DNA of 64,000 nt from Pseudoneurospora amorphoporcata (GCA_033297205.1 MU859137.1:82659-146658); one strand, 5' to 3'. Counted from the first letter of the stretch, positions 54,411 to 64,000 are shown. Program-made: numbers and translations. The notes: generated by a model from the sequence alone, not told the origin.

Positions 54411-55409
54411 TCACTCATCATCAGAGCTCATAAACTCATCATCGTCATCGAAGCCTGCAAAGGTCTTCACCTGCGCCTTCGGCTGCACCGTCTCCTTCTC
54501 CTCTCCTTTGAACGTCTCCTTGACCACTGTCACCTTTGGTTCGGGCTCCGGTTCCGATGGCGGCGTAGCGGCCCCATCCCGCTCACCCTCCTCCTTTTCA
54601 TCTTCACTCATCGCCTCACCACCTGAAGACGACCCACTCCCACTCCCCAAGCCACCCTCCCCTGGATGCGCCGCATTCGCCGCAGCCGCCGTAGCAGCCA
54701 ACATGGACAAATTATCCGTATAAGTCCCCTTCTTCAGCGCCGTCATGACCGCCTCCCTCGTCCTCTCATCCAGCTCCTCCTTATCCTCCACCCACTTGCC
54801 ATCCAACATGAACCCCCCACCACCGCCTCCCGCTTTCCCATTCCTGATCTCCTCCTGCCGTTTTTCGGTTTGCTCCACAATCTGCTGCCACCGCTTCCTC
54901 CGCTTTTCTTTCTCCTTCTTCTCCATGTCCGGTTTGATGGCCAGGTAATCAGCCAAAGCCTTGGCTTCCGTGATGGTCCGCAATCTACGTCCGTCTAGGT
55001 TGCGCGAGGACCCGTTGTCCTCACCCTGGAGCCCGTTCTTCTTGCGCTTGGAGGACATGCGCCCGCCTTGGGCGCGGAGTTGAGAGCCGAAGCCGCCTTT
55101 GCCGCCGCAGAGAGGGAGGGAGAGGCGGAGGGGGAGGAAGTCATTTCCGATAATGTTGGCTTCGACATTGTAGGGTAAAAGGGAGGAGAGAGGCTGGGTG
55201 GAGGATGAGGGGAGTTGTTTGTTGGAGTTGGTGGTGAGGAGGAAGCGGAAGGTGGGCGAAGATTCCAAGGAGCCAGGCAGGCGCGAAAGGAGCCGGTCGC
55301 GAAGCTCGGTGATGGTTGTTGTCGCGGGCAGGGCGAAGGCTAGGGTCGGTGGCAGGCCGGTGCCGGCTATGCTGGTTATGAGGACGTTGATCATATTTGT
55401 GGGATCCAT
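54411..55409 (-). CDS. sde2: SDE2, ubiquitin-fold splicing and genome-stability factor
   Basis: Single-exon gene of 332 residues. The N-terminal ubiquitin-like fold (about 6-103) ends in LPLCGGKGGFGSQL. Cleavage after the double Gly at 102-103 releases a C-terminal part beginning with Lys-Gly-Gly, as shown for fission-yeast Sde2, where ubiquitin proteases activate it for splicing of selected introns. After the cleavage site come the SDE2 signature RAQGGRMSSKRKKN, the SSRNLDGRRLRTITEAKALA block, a coiled, very basic KKEKEKRRKRWQQIVEQTEK segment and a Gly/Ser/Glu-rich tail ending FDDDDEFMSSDDE. It is probably nuclear and bound to the late spliceosome. The start MDPTNMINVL could be trimmed to the second Met at residue 6. 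Confidence 0.95.
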   Translation of the reverse strand: MDPTNMINVLITSIAGTGLPPTLAFALPATTTITELRDRLLSRLPGSLESSPTFRFLLTTNSNKQLPSSSTQPLSSLLPYNVEANIIGNDFLPLRLSLPLCGGKGGFGSQLRAQGGRMSSKRKKNGLQGEDNGSSRNLDGRRLRTITEAKALADYLAIKPDMEKKEKEKRRKRWQQIVEQTEKRQEEIRNGKAGGGGGGFMLDGKWVEDKEELDERTREAVMTALKKGTYTDNLSMLAATAAAANAAHPGEGGLGSGSGSSSGGEAMSEDEKEEGERDGAATPPSEPEPEPKVTVVKETFKGEEKETVQPKAQVKTFAGFDDDDEFMSSDDE

Positions 55410-56015
55410 TGTGATGATGAGATGTCGGCAGATTCTTCTATCATAGGCAGTTGTATTGGCGTTGATGCACTGCTTTGTATGTTTGACGCTGATCCACTGC
55501 GTGATGCTGATGATGGCAGATGAACAGCCTCCTCTCCCTGCGCTGTGGAGCGAGGATGCGCTTATCGAAGTCTTGGTCGTCGATGACGCTGAACGATCGC
55601 TATCCGTAAAATATCAAAGTGCCACGACGGAAAGTTTGATCGGAATGGCTCGTAGGATGGCAGATCGATGGTCCGCGATTGGATTCGCTGGGTTGCATTT
55701 AGAAAGAAGCCGTTTTGGAGATGAACTTCGCCTCTGCGATGCGAGTTTGGAGAACCTTCACGGTCGCTGACACATGGGCCAAGCCACACGGTCCAGCCTT
55801 ATCTGCGGACATCACCTGGGCGGTGAGACGCCAAGGCTTCGACAAATGTGGCTGTGCCGCCCCGCTAGTTTCGCAACCCTACTATGGCATTGGAATTTCG
55901 GCACGCAGCCCACAAATCACTTAGATCTCGAATTTTGAGCTCTCGACTCCCGCAACGCCGACACTTTCCCCGGACCAACACCACCAATTGTGTCGACACC
56001 GGTCATCTCGTCAAA
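55410..56015. promoter_or_regulatory. Divergent promoter region of sde2 and rps10
   Basis: These 606 bases lie between divergent starts and hold the promoters of SDE2 and ribosomal protein S10. A 105-codon open frame at 55456-55770 has no recognisable content. Confidence 0.5.
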
Positions 56016-57044
56016 ATGCTTATTCCCAAGGCTGACCGCAAGGCGATCCATGAGGTATGCGAAATCGATTTTTCTTGACGGCCATACATCGAAACGAGGG
56101 AGGAGGGTGGACGTTATCGGGGATGGAAAGCGAGGGCGTGCAAATGATATGCTGGGGATCGTCAAGTTGAACGTTGAAACCAGAACGTTATGCTGACCAT
56201 TTTAATGTAGTACCTCTTCCGTGAGGGCGTCATGGTCGCTGAGAAGAAGTAGGTTTCCACCCGAATCCAAGTCAAAGATATACACACATCCAGTCTGGCT
56301 CCGTTCGAATCGCACGCAATTTTCCGATGGGGAGGGGGGTTTTCGTCGCCGTCCGCTATTTCTGCTGTCGAACGACCATGCACACGACGAAACATATTAC
56401 ACGAGTTTCAGCCCGTTATTGCGACATCGACCCAAATCCACGCAGACGCAGACACAGAAACAGACAGACGCCAGCACGAACTCGCCCTCTATCCGCCGTG
56501 AACACTCGCCAACGCGAAACGAATAACACATGCTAATTCGTGACACTCGTTTAGCTATGAGTCGACCCACGAGACCGGCATCCGCAACCTTTTCGTCATT
56601 AAGGCTTGCCAGTCCTTGACCTCGCGCGGCTACGTCAAGACCCAGTTCTCGTGGCAGTACTACTACTACACCCTCACCCCCGAGGGTCTCGACTACCTCC
56701 GCGAGTGGCTCCACCTCCCCGCTGAGATCGTCCCCGCCACCCACATCAAGTCGCAGCGTTCTCACGCTCCCCCCCGCGGCATGCTCGGTGGTGAGGAGCG
56801 CCGCGAGCGCCCCTTCGGTGGCCGTGGCCGTGGTGACCGCGAGGGCGGTTACCGCCGCCGTGAGGCTGGTGAGGGCAAGGAGGGTGGTGCCCCCGGCGAG
56901 TTCGCTCCCCAGTTGTAAGTTGCTGCCCCTCACTGTTTCGGCCGTCAGGGTTCTTCTCGGGAGATGGACTAACATTTGTGTCCCAACAGCCGTGGTGGTT
57001 TCGGTCGTGGCCGCGCCGGCCGTGGTGAGGCCCCTCCTTCGTAA
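56016..57044 (+). CDS. rps10: 40S ribosomal protein S10 (eS10)
   Basis: Component of the head of the small ribosomal subunit near the mRNA entry side. Four exons: 56016-56054, 56211-56248, 56555-56914 and 56990-57044, giving 163 residues. The sequence opens MLIPKADRKAIHEYLFREGV. The conserved core has NLFVIKACQSLTSRGYVKTQ, FSWQYYYYTLTPEGLDYLRE and the invariant IKSQRSHAPPRG. The tail is Arg/Gly-rich and ends FRGGFGRGRAGRGEAPPS. Three introns (156, 306 and 75 nt) cluster near the ends, as usual for fungal ribosomal protein genes; I looked for snoRNA boxes in intron 2 and saw none. Confidence 0.97.
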
Positions 57045-57968
57045 ATGTCGGAAGGCGGAATAATCTCTCTCAATCTTGGGTTGCCTGAACCACAGGCATA
57101 AAACAGCATGGGCACGACATGTACTCTTAAGTCTTCACGAGAAAGAGTGAAAGGGTCGACCAGCAATTGCACGCCTACTCGCCGGGAACCGTGAGTGGTT
57201 TGTGAGGAGTTTGGTGGATAGAGATCATTCGGAAAACTTCTGCATTCAGGTTCATCATTTGCGGTCAATCGATTTCACTCGCGGCGTTCATTTTCGTGAT
57301 TCTATACCTCCATCAAGATCAGCTTTCTGAACGTCTTACTCTGGCCGAGTGCGTTTATGGCGTGATGACTTCGGAAAGGGGAAAGCCGGACGTTGCATGG
57401 AATGGAGCTTCGGGGAAAAACTACCAAGAGGCTTAGAGTTTGGCTCTCTAGGACAGAAACGGCCTTCAGATAGCCAATCCCATGTTGTTGGTGTCGTAGG
57501 ACAGACACTCCAGGCATTCACAAATGGTTCCCTTTTCACATGGACATGAATTGACAGTGTGGTGAACTTTCTCCAACGCCGGTAAAGACCAGGATTGTCT
57601 TGCGGGAATGAAACTCCAACGTACCCATATCCACCTGTGTCATTGTTTACACCATGACTGTTTACCCCTGAGCTCTTGGCCTGCAATCAGGAGAGGGCTC
57701 CAGGAGTTCCGACAGTTTGTTTACGAGATGGGAATCGTTAGTTACCGTTCCGCTCAGAACATGTAACTTACCGGTACGCAAATACACACGTATAACCCTG
57801 AACGTCATCCTGTCATTACTGCCTGCGCTTCTCATTCATTCGACGCCGAGACATTTCTCTTCTCCAGTTCAGCGTCAGCCTGTTTGTTGATCCATTGACG
57901 CATTATCCAAAAGAGGAAATTCTTAATATTCAACCGAATAACGAACCATCTTGATTTCTCGAAAACAC
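57045..57968. other. Intergenic, 0.9 kb
   Basis: A same-strand gap between RPS10 and the small membrane-protein gene. It holds the RPS10 3' UTR and the next promoter. Short open frames on both strands have no recognisable content. Confidence 0.55.
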
Positions 57969-58908
57969 ATGCAGACGGAACAAATGGACAGCGGCTTTCG
58001 ATCCCATCGCCGCGGTGCATCCGCGCGCCTTCGCAGGACGTTTCGGTACCCGAGTGATGAGGCCGATGATGGAAACACGGTTGAGGTGATGGATGAGCAG
58101 GGTATGTGTTTATCATATATCCATTTCTGTTTCTTTCCTCTTGGAACTCTTGTTCTTCGACATCAAAACCTACCGCACTTGGCCAACCTCCCAATACCAA
58201 CTTGACCTTCATATCCCCCCTTCCACCCACACATACCCAACCCATCCCAATCCTCAGTTCCTCATATCCCATCCCAACCCTAACTCCCTCCCCAAGTCAT
58301 CCATCGATACTAACACTCAAACAGAACAGGAATCCCTAATCACCACCCTTTCAACCCTCAACACCCACCGCAACTCCCAATTCCGCTCCCTACTCCTGCT
58401 GATCCCCGCCATCGCCTCTATCCCTTACCTCCTCGCCCTCTTTCTTCCTTCCCCCTCGCAGAGGAAATTATCAACAGTCCTCTTCGCGCTTCTTGCGCTT
58501 ACCTCTTTAGCTGCGACGACTTTTGTGACGGTTAAGCTGCCGCCTACCAAGACTGGGTTGGCGTTTGTTGACGCGCTTTCTGCTTCCGCTGGGAAGGGGA
58601 AGAAGGCGGGAAAGGGGAGTAGGAATGGGATAAGAGTGCCCAACCTCTATGGCTCCGGCATCCTGCAGCCGTCGCCGTTGGAGGCCTGGTTACCTTACCT
58701 CAACGTGGGACTTTGCCTACTAGTACTACTGACTGGACTTGTTACTGGTGGCGGGGGCCATCAAGTAGGGGCAAGTGTGGGACAGGTGTACCTGGCGGCG
58801 TTGCCGGGAGTGATTAATGCGGCTACGGTGGTGGCGAAGGCGGTTATGGCGGGGGTGGATCCGGAGGGGGAGTTGGGGGGGTTGAGGTATGGGTATAAGG
58901 GTGCGTGA
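57969..58908 (+). CDS. Uncharacterised small membrane protein, 3-4 helices
   Basis: Two exons, 57969-58101 and 58325-58908, give 238 residues. The 223-nt intron has a GTATGT donor, a TACTAAC branch site and an AAACAG acceptor. The N-terminus (1-65) is hydrophilic: basic (SHRRGASARLRRTFRYP), then acidic. Hydrophobic segments are at about 66-86 (LLLLIPAIASIPYLLALF), 93-114 (LSTVLFALLALTSLAATTF) and 160-183 (LPYLNVGLCLLVLLTGLV), with a weaker fourth near 190-215. A Lys/Gly-rich loop separates helices 2 and 3. I do not recognise the family; the layout fits a small endomembrane protein of unknown function. Confidence 0.75.
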
Positions 58909-59788
58909 GCTAGTGGTTGGGGGAGGTTGGGGGTGATTTTTTGGGTGTGTGTGTTAAGGGGGATAGCGGATGGAGGTTTTGGGAGGAGAATGGAGTAAGG
59001 AGGAGGGTCTGGGATTTGGGGATCATGGTAGTGAAAGGCTTGTTGGGAATGAGAAGCATGAACACTGGTGGAACGAACGATTTACGAGAAAAAAAAGTGT
59101 GTGGATGAAGCGTGACAGAACGAAAATTTTGACGTGCATGGAAAGAGAAAGACGGGAGGGGTTTTGAATCGATGCATCTTTGTACTCACCATGTGATCGA
59201 GGTGATGTTGGGACTTCCAGGGAGCTGCAACATGAAAGATAGGGTGTGGCTCGTTTAGGGAATCGCGCCTGTCCATCGAAGTACTTTTCCTACCGCGTTT
59301 GCAGCCGCGGAATGTGCTTTGAAGCGAACTTCCATGGGAGCCATCATCTGTCTTGGTTTACTTCCATGGTGAGCATGGGTGTTCGCCCACTCGGTCGCTA
59401 ATTTCACTATTACGGGTGTCTCCCGACTCCTCCAGGAGTAGCATCCTTCATGAAGCATTTACAAAGAGAATTATTCCGACTGAAGACAGTTCTTTTCGCT
59501 ATCCTTCCATTTCTTTCCAGGTTTCCCGCTCGTATCCAGATTCTCACAAGGTTAGAATCACACCTCGGCATGGTCCAACCAACCATAATGGGAGATGCAG
59601 TACAGCCGTATTCACCTGAGCACCAAAGTGCAGTGGCAGCATTACCAGCTTGACAGCTACTCCTATTATCGGTACTGTATGCAAGTGTTAAACAAAGGCA
59701 TGAATGGCTGGCAAAAGTGCGCGCAAATAATGTACCAACAAATCCAAGGCCAAGGTGCAACAGCGCGGCTTGTGACAACCGCTTGTCA
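58909..59788. other. Convergent 3' region, 0.9 kb
   Basis: It lies between the stop of the membrane-protein gene (+) and that of the bHLH gene (-). The left part is G-rich. No gene is supported. Confidence 0.55.
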
Positions 59789-61570
59789 TCATTGCCCCTC
59801 GATACCCTTCTGTCCTTCTTGATTCTCTCCCTCTATCCCCGCCATTTCCACATCTATCCTTCCAACCCCCGCCTTCTCCCTCGCCCGCTTAAGTCTCTCC
59901 TTCAGCCCTTCATTCTCTTCCATCATCTTCTTCAAGAAATCCACGGCTAACTGTATCCCTCCAGCTTTGCTAACACCAGCCTCTTTATACCCCGGTACAA
60001 TGATCGACAGGTTATCATACGCCGACTTGATCATGTATCTTCGGCGTTTCTCGCTGTCGATGTGGTTCAGCCGCTTTTGTTCCAGCGTCAGGTTGGGTTT
60101 CTTTTCTTTATAGGAGCGACGTCTCTTGCCCGGTCGAGCGGGCTTGTCTTCTCCGTCTTCGTTTGGTGATCGTGCGTCACCACCTTGTTGGTCTATGGCT
60201 TCCGACGCTGAATTTGGTGATGGAAGGGTTCCTTGACGGGAAAGTTTCTTTCCCCTTGCTCCCGCAGCTCCTGGTCCTGCTGACCTTCTGCCGCCTAGCG
60301 ACATCATAGGAGAAGAAGGCGCAAAGCCTGATTGTGAGAAGGGACTGTAGGGACTGTTCGAGAAGGTCACCAGCGAACCGGGTGATGCCATCTCGGCATC
60401 ATTGTTGGTGTTGTCGACGGTTGCTCGTCGTTTCTTGGGCGGCCCCCCTTCCTCTTGTATGGAGGCAAGTGCCTGAGGTAAGGAGGGGCGATGTTGTGTT
60501 CGTAGCTTAGGCGGTGAAGATGGGCCGTGATGCTCGTTCCCTCCTTGATTTACGGGACTGGAGGCACGCGTGGTGGCGGCGCTTTGGCTGGGCACAAGAC
60601 AATCCAACACCTTTAGTTGTGCTTGGCTCATGACCTCTGAGCTCTCCTGTGTTCTCTGGGGTGTGAAGGTCGACTGGGAGAAGCTGGTGTCAGTGCCGAA
60701 CTGGATGCTTACCGGCTGCTCATGGTGGTAGCTGTTTTGGCGGGGTTGCTGCGACTGGCCCGGCTGTTGGAAGATCATATCGCGGTAGAAGTTGTTGGGA
60801 GGCTCGTTGACGGGCGGGTAAGGGCGCATAGCCAAGGCGATGGCTGCACCGCCAAAGCTGTTGTCTGTCTGGTGTTGGATGCCATGTTGCCCACCGGAAG
60901 CCCTTCTGCCCCCGTAGCTTTGTTCGAAAGTGATCCCGCCATGACCGCCTGCCTCGCGAGGGAGGGCGGCCGCCGCATTTAGGAGATCATGGATACCGTC
61001 CGTTGGTCGTGGCGGCGCTTGGAGCTGGTGGTTGAATGATGGACCACCAAAGCTAGGTACGCTTGACAAGTCATTGAAGCCGGTGTTGTAGTTGGTGCGG
61101 GCGCAAGGAGCGAACGATGTGTTTGATCCAACAAGGTTTCCCGGCCGCGTATTCCATTCCGAAGTGAAAGATAGACCTTCTTCCTCAAAATTTGCTGATA
61201 TTAGGAAGGGGTCGTCATCTGCGGAAGGATCATTCAGGTTTTGGAAAAAGCTGTCCAGGTATCTAGACTGGTCATCCGTGAGAAGAGTGGCGAGAGGTGC
61301 CGGTGGCTGTGCTGTATTTTGGGGCAAGTCTGCGAGAGACCAGTCACGGCCAGTTTGTAAGAGGTTTGTTTGAAAAATACGTGCTAAGGGGGTGAAGAAC
61401 TCACAACCAGACATCGGCTGGGGCTGATCAGGCGTCGGCGGCTCCTGATGATGTAGCGGCGGAGGCGGCTGCATGTCGGCAAAGGTAGGGCCAGCGGGTG
61501 GCAGATGATGTGACGAGAGCTGGAGTGAGGGATGATGGCGCGAGGCTGCAATAAGTTGTCGTTGAGCCAT
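59789..61570 (-). CDS. bHLH transcription factor, INO4-like
   Basis: Transcription factor with a C-terminal basic helix-loop-helix domain of about 65 residues (LNHIDSEKRRRYMIKSAYDN, then LSIIVPGYKEAGVSKAGGIQ and a leucine-rich second helix LAVDFLKKMMEENEGLKERL). The His, Glu and Arg-Arg of the basic region are those that read E-box DNA. It is preceded by a basic PGKRRRSYKEKK stretch, probably a nuclear localisation signal. The N-terminal 450 residues are Gln/Pro/Ser-rich and disordered. The start is MAQRQLIAASRHH. A segment at 61404-61330 has a perfect GTGAGT donor and a CGCAG acceptor and is 75 nt without stops: if spliced, 568 residues; if retained, 593. I favour splicing (61570-61405 joined to 61329-59789). 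Fungal INO4-type factors bind as heterodimers to phospholipid-gene promoters; the target here is unknown. Confidence 0.88.
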   Translation of the reverse strand: MAQRQLIAASRHHPSLQLSSHHLPPAGPTFADMQPPPPLHHQEPPTPDQPQPMSGCEFFTPLARIFQTNLLQTGRDWSLADLPQNTAQPPAPLATLLTDDQSRYLDSFFQNLNDPSADDDPFLISANFEEEGLSFTSEWNTRPGNLVGSNTSFAPCARTNYNTGFNDLSSVPSFGGPSFNHQLQAPPRPTDGIHDLLNAAAALPREAGGHGGITFEQSYGGRRASGGQHGIQHQTDNSFGGAAIALAMRPYPPVNEPPNNFYRDMIFQQPGQSQQPRQNSYHHEQPVSIQFGTDTSFSQSTFTPQRTQESSEVMSQAQLKVLDCLVPSQSAATTRASSPVNQGGNEHHGPSSPPKLRTQHRPSLPQALASIQEEGGPPKKRRATVDNTNNDAEMASPGSLVTFSNSPYSPFSQSGFAPSSPMMSLGGRRSAGPGAAGARGKKLSRQGTLPSPNSASEAIDQQGGDARSPNEDGEDKPARPGKRRRSYKEKKPNLTLEQKRLNHIDSEKRRRYMIKSAYDNLSIIVPGYKEAGVSKAGGIQLAVDFLKKMMEENEGLKERLKRAREKAGVGRIDVEMAGIEGENQEGQKGIEGQ

Positions 61571-62816
61571 GACAGGCAAAATGACGTAGGTAGAGAATTT
61601 GGCAAGTGTTGTGGCTGATTCAGCGGATTGGACACTAGCTTGGGTTGTCGCCGCGGGCTTGTACTCGGGCTATCGGGGCATGCCAGGCAATGGCGTTTGC
61701 AATGGTTACAACTCCAGGACGTAAACCCAGCCTAGCCGGGACTGGTCCGGACACGGGAAATCAAGAATATCCAATATGCCGACTGCTGGGGGCGGCTGGG
61801 GGCCGATGGGCCTGACGGGTGCCGAATAGCCGAGCACGGGGGACGGCTGCCGGAGACCCGCTGAGGGGACCCGGGAATCGTCGTGGGACCGGTGGCCGGG
61901 AGATTGGGGGACGCAGCCGGCCTCGGTGGGTGCGTTGCGGTTTGATGATGTACCGCCGGCGTGGGTGAGGTGAGGTTGTGGTGTTGATGTGAGTGGCCGG
62001 CTCCGCCGTCGTTTTCGAGGCACGTGAAAGACGGCTGGTTGTCGTCGGGAGGTACCTCGATGTACAGGGCCGATCAGATGGAAATGTTGGCAGGTCGAAA
62101 CGTTGAAACGTGACGAGAAACTCGGCTGGTTGCACTAAAATTGAAGACTCGGCCACGTACGTCGCGACAAACTTGGAGCTTGGTTGCTTTTCTGGAAGAG
62201 AATGCGAGGATTTCAAAGGCAAAGCTTGGAGTGAAAAGCACACTGCGAAGTGGAAGCCCGCTGAAATGCGGGATGGAGGGACAGGCTTGGAAACCGAATG
62301 TGATGATGTATGTTTTGATGTAGAGGTAAGGTAACGTATGTTAAACTGAGGCCAGGCGGACAAGACGTCAGGTGGTACTCGATAGCCGCAGACAGAAAGC
62401 ACAAGTCAAGAACTGGGATTGATTTTGGGTTTTGCGGGGGATCCGATCTGGAGAGCCGCTAATGTAATTTAAAAGAAAACCACTTTTGCATTGTGGAAGG
62501 TTGGTGCAGGATTTCCCCCGTCGGCTGCGCCTCCCCGTCAGTCATCGGTCGGCTGAGTGGTTCCTTCTTGCCTGGACGTGGTTCCTGGCTCACGCTACAG
62601 CAAGTGGAGGCACCTTAGGTAACTACGCAAGGTACAGTTCATGGAGCACCCTTGAGGTTAGGTCTGTTAGCGTGGAGGTTGGAAGACCCCATTTCATGAC
62701 GGAAAGAGTCAGCAGTTTGTTTGGAGTCTTGGACAAAACTACCTACTATATTGCTATTACGAAGACATCTCATCCTAATCATGTGCTTAACAGTGGGTAA
62801 TTAATTACCGTAAGAA
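61571..62816. promoter_or_regulatory. Upstream region of the bHLH gene, 1.2 kb
   Basis: It should contain the bHLH promoter and leader. Open frames of up to 213 codons on the minus strand (61761-62402) are Pro/Ser/Arg-rich and look like leader sequence. No RNA gene is visible. Confidence 0.5.
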
Positions 62817-63072
62817 TACCGTACTAACTCGCGAAACTGGCCCAGAGCTTTTCCTGTTTTTCTGGCAGATGTAAGGCAGGAATCAGCCCAGTCAGCCAAC
62901 ATACACCAGCGAATGTATCTGCCCAGTTAGGGAAAACTGAAGGACATTGCCCTCCACGTTAACTCACATACATTTACATGTACAGGAAGCGGGCTGATTC
63001 TGCCAGCTCCCTGTACATATCTGCCAGAAAAACAGGAAAAGCTCTGGGCCAGTTTCGCGAGTTATTACGGTA
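62817..63072. mobile_element. MITE with long terminal inverted repeats (Tc1/mariner type)
   Basis: A 256-bp non-coding element. Left arm 62817-62865 and right arm 63072-63024 are inverted copies that match over 49 bp with one mismatch (ACCGTAC versus ACCGTAA), including AACTCGCGAAACTGGCCCAG and TTTTCCTGTTTTTCTGGCAG. Similarity continues more loosely inwards to GAATCAGCCC. Both outer ends are TA, which fits the TA target duplication of Tc1/mariner elements. The centre has no open frame. Such elements are moved by a transposase made elsewhere. The arms could pair into a long hairpin if transcribed. Confidence 0.85.
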
Positions 63073-63273
63073 GACATGACAGTCACATTGTGGCCGATCA
63101 GAAGAAACCAGAAACAAGACATTCCAAGTACCGAACTAACGGGCTTTTTAACCGTTGGGGTACCTAAGCTCCCCGCCCACGAAATAAATGGCCCCGCAAA
63201 ATGACCACTACCAAACTTCCAACATCAACAACAGGGCGGAATGACCACCAAAATGAATGATTCTTATTGCTAT

Positions 63274-64000
63274 CTAATGCCCAGTCATTGCTCCTTCTAA
63301 TTCTATACAATCCTTAAGGATTTGGGGTATTGAATCGATCCAGGAATTGATTCTTTCTTGGGTTAAGGCCGCCCATCCTTCTTCAGCTAGTTCTTTGACG
63401 ATTGTGTCATCCCAACACGGCCTTTTCCGGAGGTATTGCTTTGGGGATTGCCATGCCTTCTCAATGGGGGTAAAATCTGGTGAGCAAGAACAATTGAAAT
63501 AATGTTCAAGGCCATTCTCTTCTTTTCATTGCCTCACAATATTGGTTTTAGGCTTCCTTTTCCGCTTTTTGCCTTGGTCATTATCATCATTGTTCTCAAT
63601 CTTTGCCTTTCCTCCATGACCACTATCATTATCTTCCTCGAGAACGAAATCCTCCCCTTTTCTCAACCATTCTCCAACTACGGGTTCGAGAATTTGGTCC
63701 CGGTAGCATTGGAGAGTCATTTTCCCATTTGCATTGCCCGAATCGTACCAAATAAGTTCGCTTTTGAAGTTGTAGCCGATAGCAGCCCAGCAATGAAGCC
63801 TTTTTCGATCCTTCTCCGCCGGAGCATCCTTCTCGATAATGCAATCCGGGCAATGCCTCTCCCAAGGTCTCCGGATCACCCAAATTTTGCCCTGATCGGA
63901 CCATCCAAAATGGCATTCATCTGAGAAGCGAATCCTCCTCCATGCTTCGGGAGTGGGATACTTCCGGAGCATATCCCTTGCCCATTGCAGCCTCCTTTTT
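63274..64000 (-). pseudogene. Tc1/mariner transposase fragment with one in-frame stop (partial, runs off right edge)
   Basis: The reading frame enters from the right edge and ends at TAG 63276-63274, with a single internal TGA at 63528-63526. The DDE catalytic residues are visible: the first Asp in RIRFSDECHFGW, the second in EEDNDSGHGG, and the Glu in SPDFTPIEKAWQ. QYLRKRPCWDD and the common C-terminal LKDCIELEGAMTGH follow. Between the second Asp and the Glu lie 56 residues instead of the usual 34-39, because of a charged insertion (IENNDDNDQGKKRKRKPK) just before the stop. The N-terminal DNA-binding part is outside the window. There is little sign of RIP: the rest of the frame is open and of normal base composition. 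The 3' terminal repeat of the element could not be recognised in 63073-63273. It may be a decayed autonomous element. Confidence 0.85.

Noticed and set aside
56249..56554. snoRNA inside RPS10 intron 2
   Set aside because: I could not find a C box with a matching D box or an H/ACA pair by eye.
61761..62402. 213-codon minus-strand frame upstream of the bHLH gene
   Set aside because: Low complexity, no domain, and positioned where the bHLH leader is expected.

Overview
The window is euchromatic nuclear DNA from a filamentous ascomycete. It most likely comes from a Sordariales species, Neurospora or a close relative. The evidence is short introns (mostly 48-226 nt) with GTANGT donors, CTAAC-type branch points and CAG/TAG acceptors; long pyrimidine-rich leaders; and an ankyrin-repeat phosphate regulator that matches Neurospora NUC-2 in domain order and size. 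The species call is an inference. Exon structures were worked out by hand from reading frame, splice signals and family knowledge; no transcript data were available.

Layout, left to right. 1-9.7 kb: an uncharacterised Cys/His-repeat protein running off the left edge (-), the DASH kinetochore subunit DAD2 (-) divergent from shugoshin (+), the chaperonin subunit CCT-gamma (+) and a PRKRIP1-family spliceosomal protein (-). 12-17.4 kb: a DET1-like histidine phosphatase with a His-rich tail (+) and a Mid2/WSC-like Ser/Thr-rich membrane protein (-). 17.4-22.2 kb is almost gene-free. 22.2-31 kb: NUC-2/PHO81 (-), a CUE-domain ubiquitin-binding protein (-) and the ESCRT-III subunit VPS20 (+). 32-38 kb: a DUF2293 protein (-) divergent from the DHX35-type DEAH helicase (+). 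41.8-50 kb: a single-pass SKG6/TOS2-like membrane protein (+) and the COPII coat subunit SEC31 (-). 50.6-57 kb is compact: a PPIE-type RRM protein (+), a B12D/MLRQ-family mitochondrial protein (-) divergent from cytochrome oxidase subunit VIb (+), SDE2 (-), and ribosomal protein S10 (+). 58-62 kb: a small multi-span membrane protein (+) and an INO4-like bHLH factor (-). The right end holds a 256-bp Tc1/mariner-type MITE and the 3' part of a Tc1/mariner transposase with one in-frame stop.

Most genes are housekeeping genes without operon-like logic. Two divergent pairs join related functions: DAD2/SGO1 (kinetochore and centromere) and B12D/COX6B (mitochondrial inner membrane). Four genes in about 46 kb (PRKRIP1-like, DHX35, PPIE-type RRM, SDE2) belong to families associated with the catalytically active spliceosome. 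I see no secondary-metabolite cluster, tRNA, rRNA or CRISPR. The most unusual points are the NUC-2 start codon split by an intron, an overlapping upstream AUG at shugoshin, the doubtful N-terminus of the Mid2-like protein, and the transposon remains at the right edge.
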